Made by a program: the position numbers and the translations under genes. Below the pieces are notes generated by a model. It saw only the letters and a list, made by a program, of their open reading frames with translations. It made no database searches and had not been told where the DNA came from. From Pseudomonas anatoliensis (GTDB taxonomy: Bacteria; Pseudomonadota; Gammaproteobacteria; Pseudomonadales; Pseudomonadaceae), in contig NZ_JACVHC010000002.1 of the NCBI RefSeq assembly GCF_017976235.1, forward strand, positions 372,001 to 436,000: a stretch of 64,000 nucleotides of DNA. The letters are read 5' to 3'. Below are positions 28,448 through 37,610 of the stretch, in pieces. Position 1 is the first letter of the stretch, and each line of letters starts with the position of its first letter.

Positions 28448-29906
28448 GTCGCTGCGCAAGCTCGCCGCCAAGGTGCCCGTGCCGCGTTCGCTGCTGGGGC
28501 GGATGTTATTGCTGACCCTGTTGGCGGTACTGTTTGCGCAGACCTTGTCGAGTGTGATCTGGGTTTCGCAATTGCGCGCCACCCAGCTCGAAGGCCTAGT
28601 CACCAGCGCCCGCAGCCTTGCCCACTCGATGACCGCCAGCGTCAGTTATTTTCGTTCGTTGCCGGTGGCCTATCGGCCGCTTGTGCTTGATCAATTGCGC
28701 AGCATGGGCGGCACGCGGTTTGTCGTAACACTCAACGACAAGCCGCTGGGCATGGACGTGTTACCGGTCACGCCGCGTAAAGCCGCGGTGATGAAAGCGG
28801 TCGACGAAGTGCTGCGTCAGTCCCTCGGGCACGACACCGACATCTCGGTGTCTTTCGTCAGTCCCGAGGATCTGCGCATCTTCAACGCCGGGCTGAAACT
28901 TGATGAATTGCCGCGCTCCTGGGCGCACTACGCGCTAACCCTTGAGCCGGTGAATCCGCCAGTGCTGGTCACGCAGATTCAGATGGCGCCGGGCGAATGG
29001 CTGTACATCGCCTCGCTGTTGCCCGAGCCCTACACCAGCCTTGAAGAGCAAGGCCTGCCGTCGCAGCAAGTGTGGTTCATCGTCCTCACCAGCGGTTTTC
29101 TGCTGCTGTTCATCGGTGTGCTGGTGCACTGGCAGAGCCGGCCGCTCAAGCGCCTGGCCCGGGCCGCGCGGGATCTGTCGCTGGGCGCCGACGTCGAACC
29201 GGTGGCGGAGGGCGGCGGCAGTGAAGTGGTCGAGGTCGGCCGCGCGTTCAACACCATGCGCGAGCGCATCAGCCGTTACCTGACCGAACGCAGCCAATTG
29301 TTCAGCGCGATTTCCCACGACTTGCGCACGCCGATCACCCGTCTGCGTTTGCGCGTCGAACTGCTCGAAGACGAACAGCTGCAAATCAAGTTCGGTCGTG
29401 ATCTGGATGAGTTGGAGCTGCTGGTCAAAGGCGCGTTGCAATGCGTGAAAGACACTGACATCCACGAAAACATCGAACCGGTCGATCTCAATCATGTGCT
29501 CGATTGTCTGGTGGAGCCGTATCTGGCGCCTAACGGCAATGGTCGCGTGACCCAGCATGGGCGGGCGCTGGCGGCGTATTCGGGCAAACCTCTGGCTTTG
29601 AAGCGCTGCATCGGCAACCTGATCGACAATGCGTTGAAGTACGGGCAGAACGCCCATCTGCACATTGATGACGATGAAAGTGCGTTTGTCCTGCACGTCG
29701 ATGATGAAGGGCCGGGCGTGCCGGAGCAGCGGCTGGAGCAGGTGTTCGAGCCGCACTTCAGGTTGGCGGGGCAGCAGCAGGGGTATGGGCTCGGCCTCGG
29801 GATTGCGCGCAATATCGCTCATAGCCATGGCGGTGAGGTGACGTTACAGAACCTGCGTGAGGGTGGGTTGCGGGTAACGTTGCAGTTGCCGCGGTCGGTG
29901 GATTGA
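28437..29906 (+). CDS. gltS: Sensor histidine kinase of glucose uptake (GltS/GtrS)
   Basis: A 489-residue membrane kinase. TM1 (about 22-45), a periplasmic sensor (about 46-210), TM2 (about 212-232), HAMP, DHp with FSAISHDLRTPITRLRLR (phospho-His) and a HATPase domain with GNLIDNALKYG and GLGLGIARNIAHSHGGEV are all present. ATG at 28437 is preferred over an in-frame TTG 9 nt earlier. It overlaps the end of gltR by 11 nt. The P. aeruginosa homologue GtrS responds to 2-ketogluconate and 6-phosphogluconate (from memory). Confidence 0.93.
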   Translation: MVTESLRKLAAKVPVPRSLLGRMLLLTLLAVLFAQTLSSVIWVSQLRATQLEGLVTSARSLAHSMTASVSYFRSLPVAYRPLVLDQLRSMGGTRFVVTLNDKPLGMDVLPVTPRKAAVMKAVDEVLRQSLGHDTDISVSFVSPEDLRIFNAGLKLDELPRSWAHYALTLEPVNPPVLVTQIQMAPGEWLYIASLLPEPYTSLEEQGLPSQQVWFIVLTSGFLLLFIGVLVHWQSRPLKRLARAARDLSLGADVEPVAEGGGSEVVEVGRAFNTMRERISRYLTERSQLFSAISHDLRTPITRLRLRVELLEDEQLQIKFGRDLDELELLVKGALQCVKDTDIHENIEPVDLNHVLDCLVEPYLAPNGNGRVTQHGRALAAYSGKPLALKRCIGNLIDNALKYGQNAHLHIDDDESAFVLHVDDEGPGVPEQRLEQVFEPHFRLAGQQQGYGLGLGIARNIAHSHGGEVTLQNLREGGLRVTLQLPRSVD

Positions 29907-29980
29907 AGATCAAAAGATCGCAGCCTTCGGCAGCTCCTACACCGATCCCTGTAGGAGCTGCCGAAGGCTGCGATCTTTTT
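29907..29980. repeat. REPIN-type inverted repeat, family A, reversed arrangement
   Basis: The two family A copies point outward (GATCAAAAGATCGCAGCC first, then GGCTGCGATCTTTTT). They begin at the base after the gltS stop. The right arm ends in a T-run, so this copy could double as the transcription terminator of the edd-glk-gltRS row. Confidence 0.88.
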
Positions 29981-29982
29981 CA

Positions 29983-30050
29983 TGTCACGGATCAGTGACA
30001 AAACCCGTCCCCTTCGTTACAAGCCCACCCCGGCCCGTTGTTTAGACTCC
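29983..30050 (+). promoter_or_regulatory. Composite regulatory element, copy 1 (before the AGE epimerase)
   Basis: Structure: TGTCAC-N6-GTGACA (a perfect inverted repeat), then N12, TTCGTTAC, N18 and TGTTTAGACTCC. The last block holds a plausible -10 (TAGACT). No good -35 sits 17 bp upstream, as expected for an activated promoter. The same four blocks with identical spacings occur before gtsA. It ends 30 bp before the epimerase ATG. Confidence 0.75.
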
Positions 30051-30080
30051 CCGCAGTCATAACAACAAAAAAGGCCCCCC

Positions 30081-31340
30081 ATGGATCACTTCGACCCCGG
30101 CTTCAGCAGCTGGCTCAATGCCCCCGCGCACCAGCAATGGCTAGCCGCCGAAGGCCTGCGTCTGCTGGATTTCGCCAAGGCATCACGCCTGCCTGAAGGC
30201 TTCGGCAACCTCGACGAACGCGGCCGTTTGCCGGCGAACGCACGAGCCGAAACCATGAACACCGCGCGCATGACCCACAGCTTCGCCATGGCCCACATTC
30301 AGGGGTTGCCGGGATTTGCCGAACTGGTCGATCACGGCATTGCCGCCCTGCGCGGGCCGTTGCGTGATGCGCTGCACGGCGGCTGGTTTGCGGTGGCCGA
30401 GCATCGCGATGACAACACGGGCAAGAACGCTTACTTGCACGCCTTCGTTGCACTGGCGGCGAGCTCGGCGGTGGTCGCGCAACGTCCCGGCGCGCAGGCG
30501 CTGCTCGATGATGCGATCGACATTATCGACACGTATTTCTGGAGCGAAGAAGAGGGCGCCATGCGCGAATTCTTCAATCGCGACTGGAGCGAAGAGGAAG
30601 CCTATCGCGGCGCCAACAGCAACATGCACGCGACCGAAGCGTTTCTCGCCCTCGCTGATGTCACCGAAGACCCACGCTGGCTGGTGCGCGCCCAGCGCAT
30701 CGTCGAGCGAGTGATTCACGGCCACGCAGCCGCCAACGATTATCTGGTCATTGAGCACTTCGACCGCGACTGGCAACCGCTGCGCGAGTACAACCATGAC
30801 AATCCCGCCGACGGCTTCCGTCCTTACGGCACCACGCCGGGCCACGGTTTCGAGTGGGCGCGGCTGTTGCTGCACCTCGAAGCGGCGCGGGTGCAGGCCG
30901 GCATGCTCACCCCCGGTTGGCTCGCTACCGACGCGCAGAAACTCTTCGAGCAAAACTGCCGTTACGGTTGGGATGTCGATGGCGCGCCGGGCATCGTCTA
31001 CACCCTCGACTGGAACAACAAAGCCGTGGTCCGCCATCGCTTGCACTGGACGCATGCCGAAGCCAGCGCTGCAGCCAGCGCTTTGCTCAAACGCACCGGC
31101 GATGAGCAATACGAAACCTGGTACCGACTGTTCTGGGATTTTTGCGACGTGAATTTCATCGACCGTTGCGATGGCAGCTGGCATCACGAGCTCAATCCGC
31201 AAAACACTCCAAGTGCCGATATCTGGCCGGGCAAACCCGATCTGTATCACGCCTGGCAAGCGGTGCTGATTCCGCGCCTACCCTTGGCGCCGAGCATGGC
31301 CACTGCGCTGGCACAGTTGTCCCAGAGCATTCCTGTGTAA
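30081..31340 (+). CDS. AGE-family sugar epimerase/isomerase
   Basis: A 419-residue cytoplasmic (alpha/alpha)6-barrel protein of the N-acylglucosamine 2-epimerase/YihS superfamily, which interconvert aldoses and ketoses such as mannose, fructose and glucose. Conserved His- and acid-bearing segments are visible: RMTHSFAMAHI, NMHATEAFLALAD, GHGFEWARLLLHLEA and HWTHAEASAAASALLK. There is no signal peptide. It lies directly before gtsA on the same strand and carries the same composite promoter element, so it is probably co-regulated with glucose uptake. The most likely role is mannose/fructose/glucose isomerisation; the exact substrate cannot be read from sequence. Confidence 0.86.
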   Translation: MDHFDPGFSSWLNAPAHQQWLAAEGLRLLDFAKASRLPEGFGNLDERGRLPANARAETMNTARMTHSFAMAHIQGLPGFAELVDHGIAALRGPLRDALHGGWFAVAEHRDDNTGKNAYLHAFVALAASSAVVAQRPGAQALLDDAIDIIDTYFWSEEEGAMREFFNRDWSEEEAYRGANSNMHATEAFLALADVTEDPRWLVRAQRIVERVIHGHAAANDYLVIEHFDRDWQPLREYNHDNPADGFRPYGTTPGHGFEWARLLLHLEAARVQAGMLTPGWLATDAQKLFEQNCRYGWDVDGAPGIVYTLDWNNKAVVRHRLHWTHAEASAAASALLKRTGDEQYETWYRLFWDFCDVNFIDRCDGSWHHELNPQNTPSADIWPGKPDLYHAWQAVLIPRLPLAPSMATALAQLSQSIPV

Positions 31341-31403
31341 CCATGTGGTGACATTCGCGCGTCCCTTCGTTACCTGCGAGGGGAATCGCCCTGTTTAAAC
31401 TCC
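31336..31403 (+). promoter_or_regulatory. Composite regulatory element, copy 2 (before gtsA)
   Basis: TGTAAC-N6-GTGACA, N12, TTCGTTAC, N18, TGTTTAAACTCC: the same blocks and the same 6/12/18 spacings as the copy before the epimerase gene. It begins within the last codon and stop of the epimerase gene and ends 56 bp before the gtsA ATG. A GltR or other sugar-responsive activator site is the best guess. Confidence 0.77.
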
Positions 31404-31459
31404 TGTGCAGCGCAAGCACCAGACTTGCAACGCATAACAACAAGAAAGGTACATCTCAG

Positions 31460-32761
31460 ATGAATGCGATTTCTCGCCTCGCTACTGTCATTTCTGTCGC
31501 CTCCCTGTTCCCGCTCGCAATTCTGCCTCTCAGTGTTTCCGCTGCCGAATCCAAAGGTTCGGTGGAAGTCGTGCACTGGTGGACCTCCGGTGGCGAAAAA
31601 GCTGCCGTTGATGTGCTCAAGGCCCAAGTCGAAAAAGACGGTTTCACCTGGAAAGACGGCGCAGTCGCCGGTGGTGGCGGTGCGACTGCCATGACCGTGC
31701 TGAAAAGCCGTGCAGTTGCCGGCAACCCGCCAGGCGTTGCCCAGATCAAAGGCCCGGACATCCAGGAATGGGCGTCGACCGGCCTGCTCGACACCGACGT
31801 TCTGAAAGACGTTGCCAAGTCGGAAAAGTGGGACAGCCTGCTCGACAAGAAAGTCTCCGATACCGTGAAGTACGACGGTGATTACGTGGCCGTGCCGGTG
31901 AACATTCACCGTGTGAACTGGCTGTGGATCAACCCGGAAGTCTTCAAGAAAGCCGGTATCGAAAAAGCCCCGACCACCCTCGAAGAATTCTACGCCGCTG
32001 GCGACAAGCTCAAGGCTGCGGGCTTCATCCCGCTGGCTCACGGCGGTCAGCCTTGGCAGGACAGCACCGTGTTCGAAGCCGTTGTGCTCTCGGTCATGGG
32101 TGTTGATGGCTACAAGAAAGCCCTGGTCGATCTGGACAACGCTGCGCTGACTGGCCCGGAAATGGTCAAGGCGCTGACCGAGCTGAAGAAAGTCGCGACC
32201 TACATGGACGCCGACGGCAAAGGCCAGGACTGGAACCTGGAAGCGGCCAAGGTCATCAACGGCAAGGCCGGCATGCAGATCATGGGCGACTGGGCCAAGT
32301 CCGAATGGACCGCCGCGAAGAAAATCGCCGGCAAGGATTACCAGTGCGTAGCTTTCCCGGGCACCGACAAGGCGTTCACCTACAACATCGACTCGTTGGC
32401 CGTGTTCAAGCAGAAAGACGCGGGCACCGCGGCTGGTCAGCAGGACATCGCCAAAGTCGTGCTGGGTGAAAACTTCCAGAAAGTCTTCAGCATCAACAAA
32501 GGCTCGATCCCGGTACGAATCGACATGTTGAACGACATGGAGAAACTCGGTTTCGACTCCTGCGCACAGACGGCTGCCAAAGACTTCCTGGCGGACTCCA
32601 AGTCCGGCGGCCTGCAGCCAAGCATGGCGCACAACATGGCGACCACGCTGGCCGTGCAAGGCGCGTTCTTTGACGTAGTAACCAACTACATCAACGACCC
32701 GAAAGCCGACCCGGCCGACACCGCCAAGAAACTCGGCGCGGCGATCAAGTCGTCCAAATAG
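31460..32761 (+). CDS. gtsA: Glucose ABC transporter, periplasmic binding protein
   Basis: A 433-residue extracellular solute-binding protein (family 1). Its Sec signal peptide (about 1-29) probably ends after LSVSA. Mature start [20 protein letters not shown] is typical of sugar binders. It captures glucose in the periplasm for GtsBC. It has its own composite promoter element, and a family B REPIN separates it from gtsB, an arrangement that favours higher binding-protein output than permease output. Confidence 0.95.
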   Translation: MNAISRLATVISVASLFPLAILPLSVSAAESKGSVEVVHWWTSGGEKAAVDVLKAQVEKDGFTWKDGAVAGGGGATAMTVLKSRAVAGNPPGVAQIKGPDIQEWASTGLLDTDVLKDVAKSEKWDSLLDKKVSDTVKYDGDYVAVPVNIHRVNWLWINPEVFKKAGIEKAPTTLEEFYAAGDKLKAAGFIPLAHGGQPWQDSTVFEAVVLSVMGVDGYKKALVDLDNAALTGPEMVKALTELKKVATYMDADGKGQDWNLEAAKVINGKAGMQIMGDWAKSEWTAAKKIAGKDYQCVAFPGTDKAFTYNIDSLAVFKQKDAGTAAGQQDIAKVVLGENFQKVFSINKGSIPVRIDMLNDMEKLGFDSCAQTAAKDFLADSKSGGLQPSMAHNMATTLAVQGAFFDVVTNYINDPKADPADTAKKLGAAIKSSK

Positions 32762-32800
32762 TCCTTGGCATCGCATGCCCCTCCTGTGGGAAAGGGCTTT

Positions 32801-32935
32801 TGTGGTGAGGGGGGTTATCCCCGATGGGCCGCGCAGCGGCCCCAAAAAAGTTGCAATGGGTGGGTATCAGAAACACCGTGTGCAATGGTTTTGCGACTGC
32901 TTCGCAGCCGATCGGGGATAAATCCCCTCGCCACA
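32801..32935. repeat. REPIN-type inverted repeat, family B, between gtsA and gtsB
   Basis: Outer arms TGTGGTGAGG...TTATCCCC and GGGGATAAATCCCCTCGCCACA, with inner GCGCAGCGGCCCC-like arm. It lies inside the transporter operon directly after the binding-protein gene, in the position of the REP element after E. coli malE that stabilises the upstream message. Confidence 0.9.
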
Positions 32936-33003
32936 AGAGTCCGCTCCCACATGGGAAGGGAATGCACAACAAGTAGTCCTTTTCTCTAGTACTGGATTTC
33001 CCC

Positions 33004-33912
33004 ATGAGTTCTGTTGCTGTGTTCAGCAAGGCCTCGCCGTTCGATGCATTGCAACGCTGGCTACCCAAACTGGTGCTGGCGCCGAGCATGTTCATCGTGC
33101 TGGTGGGCTTCTATGGCTACATCCTGTGGACGTTCGTCCTGTCGTTCACCACCTCGACATTCCTGCCCAACTACAAGTGGGCCGGTCTGGCGCAATACGC
33201 GCGGTTGTTCGACAACGATCGCTGGTGGGTCGCGAGCAAGAACCTCGCGATGTTCGGCGGCATGTTCATCGGCATCACCTTGGTGATCGGCGTGTTGCTG
33301 GCGGTGTTCCTCGACCAGCGTATCCGTCGCGAAGGCTTTATCCGCACCATTTACCTGTATCCGATGGCGCTCTCGATGATCGTCACCGGTACCGCGTGGA
33401 AATGGCTGCTCAACCCGGGCATGGGCCTGGACAAATTGTTGCGTGACTGGGGCTGGGAAGGCTTCCGTCTCGACTGGCTGATCGACCCGGATCGCGTGGT
33501 CTACTGCCTGGTGATCGCCGCTGTGTGGCAAGCCTCGGGCTTCATCATGGCGATGTTCCTCGCCGGCCTGCGCGGGGTTGATCAATCGATCATCCGTGCC
33601 GCGCAGATCGATGGCGCGAGCATGCCGCGCATCTACTGGAAAGTCGTGCTGCCAAGCCTGCGTCCGGTGTTCTTCAGTGCCGTGATGATTCTGGCGCACA
33701 TCGCGATCAAGAGCTTCGACCTGGTCGCGGCGATGACGGCCGGTGGTCCGGGTTACTCCTCCGACCTGCCAGCGATGTTCATGTACTCCTTCACCTTCAG
33801 TCGCGGCCAGATGGGCATGGGCTCGGCCAGTGCGATTCTGATGCTCGGTGCGATTCTCGCGATCATCGTGCCTTACCTGTACTCCGAGCTGAGGACCAAG
33901 CGTAATGACTAG
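33004..33912 (+). CDS. gtsB: Glucose ABC transporter permease
   Basis: A 302-residue inner-membrane permease of the MalF-like binding-protein-dependent transport family, with six predicted TM segments. The EAA cytoplasmic loop is visible as IIRAAQIDGASMPRIYWKVV. It forms the channel with GtsC. Its end overlaps the gtsC start by 8 nt, so translation is coupled. Confidence 0.95.
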   Translation: MSSVAVFSKASPFDALQRWLPKLVLAPSMFIVLVGFYGYILWTFVLSFTTSTFLPNYKWAGLAQYARLFDNDRWWVASKNLAMFGGMFIGITLVIGVLLAVFLDQRIRREGFIRTIYLYPMALSMIVTGTAWKWLLNPGMGLDKLLRDWGWEGFRLDWLIDPDRVVYCLVIAAVWQASGFIMAMFLAGLRGVDQSIIRAAQIDGASMPRIYWKVVLPSLRPVFFSAVMILAHIAIKSFDLVAAMTAGGPGYSSDLPAMFMYSFTFSRGQMGMGSASAILMLGAILAIIVPYLYSELRTKRND

Positions 33913-34750
33913 TCTCGCTGCCAAATCCCCCATCAGCCTGAGTCGCATCGCGATCTACGCGGTGCTGATCCTCGCGGTGTTCCTGTATCTGGTGCCGCTG
34001 GTGGTCATGCTGCTGACCAGCTTCAAGACCCCGGAAGACATCGGCACCGGCAACCTGCTGAGCTGGCCGACCGTGGTCACCGGCATCGGCTGGGTGAAAG
34101 CCTGGGCCACCGTCGACGGCTACTTCTGGAACTCGATCAAGATCACCGTCCCGGCCGTGATCATCTCCACCGCCATCGGCGCGCTGAACGGCTATGTGCT
34201 GTCGTTCTGGCGCTTCCGTGGTTCGCAACTGTTCTTCGGCCTGCTGCTGTTCGGCTGCTTCCTGCCGTTCCAGACCGTGCTGCTGCCGGCCTCGTTCACC
34301 CTCGGCAAGATGGGCCTGGCGAGCACCACCACCGGCCTGGTGTTCATCCACGTGGTTTACGGCCTGGCGTTCACCACGCTGTTTTTCCGTAACTACTACG
34401 TGAGCATTCCTGATGCGTTGGTGAAAGCCGCACGTCTGGATGGTGCAGGGTTCTTCACCATTTTTCGGCGGATCATTCTGCCGATGTCGACGCCGATCAT
34501 CATGGTCTGCCTGATCTGGCAGTTCACCCAGATCTGGAACGACTTCCTGTTCGGTGTGGTGTTCTCCAGCGGTGATTCGCAACCGATCACGGTGGCGCTG
34601 AACAACCTGGTCAACACCAGCACCGGCGCCAAGGAATACAACGTTGATATGGCAGCGGCGATGATCGCCGGCCTGCCGACCCTGCTGGTCTATGTGGTCG
34701 CAGGCAAGTATTTCGTGCGCGGGCTGACGGCCGGCGCGGTCAAGGGGTAA
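33905..34750 (+). CDS. gtsC: Glucose ABC transporter permease
   Basis: A 281-residue MalG-like permease with six TM segments. The EAA loop is ALVKAARLDGAGFFTIFRRI. It pairs with GtsB and contacts GtsD through this loop. Its stop is followed after 2 nt by the gtsD ATG. Confidence 0.95.
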   Translation: MTSLAAKSPISLSRIAIYAVLILAVFLYLVPLVVMLLTSFKTPEDIGTGNLLSWPTVVTGIGWVKAWATVDGYFWNSIKITVPAVIISTAIGALNGYVLSFWRFRGSQLFFGLLLFGCFLPFQTVLLPASFTLGKMGLASTTTGLVFIHVVYGLAFTTLFFRNYYVSIPDALVKAARLDGAGFFTIFRRIILPMSTPIIMVCLIWQFTQIWNDFLFGVVFSSGDSQPITVALNNLVNTSTGAKEYNVDMAAAMIAGLPTLLVYVVAGKYFVRGLTAGAVKG

Positions 34751-34752
34751 TC

Positions 34753-35913
34753 ATGGCAACGCTCGAACTTCGCAACGTAAACAAGACTTATGGCCCCGGC
34801 CTGCCGGACACCCTGAAGAACATCGAACTGTCGATCAAGGAAGGTGAGTTCCTGATCCTCGTCGGCCCGTCGGGCTGCGGCAAGTCGACCCTGATGAACT
34901 GCATCGCCGGGCTGGAAACCATCACCGGCGGCGCGATCATGATTGGCGATCAAGACGTCAGCGGCATGAGCCCCAAGGATCGCGACATCGCCATGGTGTT
35001 CCAGTCCTACGCCTTGTACCCGACCATGAGCGTGCGCGAGAACATCGAGTTCGGTTTGAAGATTCGCAAGATGCCGCAGTCGGCGATCGACGAAGAAGTT
35101 GCTCGCGTGGCCAAGCTGTTGCAGATCGAACACTTGCTCAACCGCAAGCCGGGCCAGCTCTCCGGTGGTCAGCAACAGCGTGTGGCGATGGGCCGTGCGT
35201 TGGCGCGTCGGCCGAAGATCTATCTGTTCGACGAACCGCTGTCCAACCTCGACGCCAAGCTGCGCGTCGAGATGCGCACCGAAATGAAACTGATGCACCA
35301 GCGCCTGAAAACCACCACGGTGTACGTGACCCACGACCAGATCGAAGCGATGACCCTGGGCGACAAGGTTGCGGTGATGAAGGACGGCATCATTCAGCAG
35401 TTCGGCACGCCGAAAGAGATCTACAACGACCCGGCCAACCTGTTCGTGGCGAGCTTCATCGGTTCGCCGCCGATGAACTTCATCCCGCTGCGTCTGCAAC
35501 GCAAGGACGGTCGTCTGCTGGCGCTGCTCGACAGCGGCCAGGCCCGTTGCGAATTGCCGATGGGCATGCAGGACGCCGGTCTTGAAGACCGCGAAGTGAT
35601 CCTCGGCCTGCGCCCGGAACAGATCGTTCTGGCGAACGGCGAGGGCAATGGCCTGCCGAGCATTTGTGCTGAAGTGCAGGTCACCGAACCGACCGGTCCG
35701 GACACGCTGGTGTTCGTCAATCTGAACGACACCAAGGTCTGCTGCCGTCTGGCGCCAGACGTGGCGCCGCAGGTAGGCGAGAGCCTGACGCTGCAATTCG
35801 ATCCGTCGAAAGTGTTGTTGTTTGATGCCAAGACTGGCGAGCGGTTGGGCGTTGCGGCGCAGCCGAAGACCGAAGCGCACAGCGCCAACGTCGCCCAGTT
35901 CAAGGGCCGCTGA
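34753..35913 (+). CDS. gtsD: Glucose ABC transporter ATP-binding protein
   Basis: A 386-residue MalK/UgpC-type ATPase. Walker A GPSGCGKST (about 37-45), Q-loop VFQSYALYP, signature LSGGQQQRVAMGRAL, Walker B IYLFDEPLSNLD and the switch histidine in VTHDQ are all intact. A C-terminal TOBE/regulatory domain (about 240-386) follows, as in MalK. It energises glucose import through GtsBC and closes the gtsABCD set. Confidence 0.96.
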   Translation: MATLELRNVNKTYGPGLPDTLKNIELSIKEGEFLILVGPSGCGKSTLMNCIAGLETITGGAIMIGDQDVSGMSPKDRDIAMVFQSYALYPTMSVRENIEFGLKIRKMPQSAIDEEVARVAKLLQIEHLLNRKPGQLSGGQQQRVAMGRALARRPKIYLFDEPLSNLDAKLRVEMRTEMKLMHQRLKTTTVYVTHDQIEAMTLGDKVAVMKDGIIQQFGTPKEIYNDPANLFVASFIGSPPMNFIPLRLQRKDGRLLALLDSGQARCELPMGMQDAGLEDREVILGLRPEQIVLANGEGNGLPSICAEVQVTEPTGPDTLVFVNLNDTKVCCRLAPDVAPQVGESLTLQFDPSKVLLFDAKTGERLGVAAQPKTEAHSANVAQFKGR

Positions 35914-35938
35914 AGATCAAAATGTAGGAGTGAGCTTT

Positions 35939-36032
35939 TGTGGTGAGGGGATTTATCCCCGATGGGGTGCGCAGCACCCCCAGCTTTTTGGGGCCGCTTC
36001 GCGACCCATCGGGGATAAATCCCCTCTCCACA
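35939..36032. repeat. REPIN-type inverted repeat, family B, with family D fragment
   Basis: The shortest family B element of the window, with arms TGTGGTGAGGGGATTTATCC and complement, inner GGGGTGCGCAGCACCCC hairpin and a small loop. It is directly preceded by ATGTAGGAGTGAGCTTT, a truncated family D end, so two repeat families abut here. It lies between gtsD and oprB. Confidence 0.88.
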
Positions 36033-36105
36033 AGGGCTGCTCTCACGGCGATGTAAACCGCGTTAGATAAAAACAGTTAATAACAATAAAGACGAGGATG
36101 TAGGG

Positions 36106-37455
36106 ATGAAAATGAAACACGTCAATGCCCGGTTGATCTGCCAAGTGTCAGCTGCGGCAGCACTGGTGCTGGCCGGCAATGCGATGGCGGCGGATGCTTT
36201 CAGCTCCGACTCCAAATGGATGACCGGTGACTGGGGCGGCGAGCGGACCAAGCTGATCGAGCAGGGTATCGACATCAAGGCCGACTACGTTGGGGAAGTC
36301 GGTGGCAACCTGAACGGTGGCTACAACGACGACAAGACTGCGCGTTACGCCGACCAATTCGGTCTGGGCGTGGCACTCGATCTGCAAAAGCTGTGGGGCT
36401 GGGACAACACTCAGGCCAAGATCCAGCTGACCAACCGTAACGGCTACAACATCTCCAACGACCGTGTTGGCGATCCGCGTGCCGGCACCTTGAGTTCGTC
36501 GCAGGAAGTCTATGGCCGTGGCCACATGGTGCGTCTGACCCAGTTGTGGATTCAGCACCAGTTCTTCGATAACAAACTCGACGTCAAGGCCGGTTACTTC
36601 GGTGAAGGCGAAGACTTCAACACCTTCCCGTGCGACTTCCAGAACCTGGCGTTCTGCGGTTCGCAAGTGGGTAACTGGGCGACCAACATCTGGTACAACT
36701 GGCCCGTCAGCCAGGCCGCGATTCGTGTGAAGTACAACATCAATGATGAGCTCTACGCTCAGATCGGTGCGTACAACCAGAACCCGTCGCAACTGGAGCA
36801 CGGCAACGGCTTCAAACTCAGCGGCAGCGGCACCAAAGGCACCGTTTTGCCGGTCGAACTGGTCTGGTCGCCGAAGGTTAACAGCCTGCCGGGCGAATAC
36901 CGCGTCGGTTACTACAAGAGCACGGCCGATGCTGATGATGTTCGTGAAGACATCAATGGTTTCGACGCTGCGACTACTGGCGACGCCTACAAGTCTCACA
37001 GCAGCAAAAGCGGCTACTGGTTCGTGGCGCAACAGCAACTCACCAGCCACAACGGTGATGCCTCGCGCGGTCTGAACATCGCGGCCAACGCCACGTTCCA
37101 CGACAAGGACACCAACTTCATCGACAACTACCAGTCGGTGATGTTTGTCTACAAAGGCCCGTTCGACGCACGTCCCAAGGATGACGTCGGTATCGGCGCG
37201 GCGCGTATCCACGTCAACGATGACGTGAAGAAAAACGCCGAGCTGCTCAACGTTTCCAACGGTGTTTCGGACTACGACAATCCGGTGTTCTCGCCGATTC
37301 GTGAAACCGAATACAACTACGAGATCAACTACGGCTTCCACGTCACCAACTGGCTGACCGTGCGTCCTAACCTGCAATACATCACACACCCGGGCGGTGT
37401 TGATGAAGTGGACAACGCTCTGGTCGCCGGCTTGAAAATTCAGTCGGTGTTCTAA
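36106..37455 (+). CDS. oprB: Carbohydrate-selective outer-membrane porin
   Basis: A 449-residue OprB-family porin. The signal peptide (about 1-29) ends at NAMAADAF. The mature chain shows WMTGDWGGERTKLIEQGIDI and a C-terminal aromatic end (LKIQSVF), typical of a beta-barrel. It admits glucose and related sugars across the outer membrane upstream of GtsA. A strong terminator follows the gene. Confidence 0.95.
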   Translation: MKMKHVNARLICQVSAAAALVLAGNAMAADAFSSDSKWMTGDWGGERTKLIEQGIDIKADYVGEVGGNLNGGYNDDKTARYADQFGLGVALDLQKLWGWDNTQAKIQLTNRNGYNISNDRVGDPRAGTLSSSQEVYGRGHMVRLTQLWIQHQFFDNKLDVKAGYFGEGEDFNTFPCDFQNLAFCGSQVGNWATNIWYNWPVSQAAIRVKYNINDELYAQIGAYNQNPSQLEHGNGFKLSGSGTKGTVLPVELVWSPKVNSLPGEYRVGYYKSTADADDVREDINGFDAATTGDAYKSHSSKSGYWFVAQQQLTSHNGDASRGLNIAANATFHDKDTNFIDNYQSVMFVYKGPFDARPKDDVGIGAARIHVNDDVKKNAELLNVSNGVSDYDNPVFSPIRETEYNYEINYGFHVTNWLTVRPNLQYITHPGGVDEVDNALVAGLKIQSVF

Positions 37456-37493
37456 CGCGTCTGCGATAAGCTCCTCTCTATGTGCGCATATTT

Positions 37494-37523
37494 GCGGACA
37501 GCCAAGGCTGTCCGCTTTTTTTT
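37494..37523 (+). terminator. Rho-independent terminator after oprB
   Basis: GCGGACAG-CCAAGG-CTGTCCGC followed by eight Ts. It ends the gts-oprB transcript. Confidence 0.93.
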
Positions 37524-37538
37524 GCCGAGATGTGTCGC

Positions 37539-37610
37539 GGACTTTTTGCACTGTTGAAATTTGATGTGGTGCTGGGACTTTTTGTGCTGATGAGATTTGA
37601 TGTTTTGCTG
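37539..37610. repeat. Imperfect 36-bp tandem repeat, two copies
   Basis: Two adjacent 36-bp units starting GGACTTTTTG and ending TTGCTG or GTGCTG differ at six positions by eye. A third partial unit (GGATTTATTGTGG) runs straight into the next family B REPIN. No coding role is seen. Confidence 0.8.

Noticed and set aside
31370..32845. A 491-codon open frame on the minus strand opposite gtsA
   Set aside because: Antisense shadow of a well-supported binding-protein gene; no ribosome site at its start.
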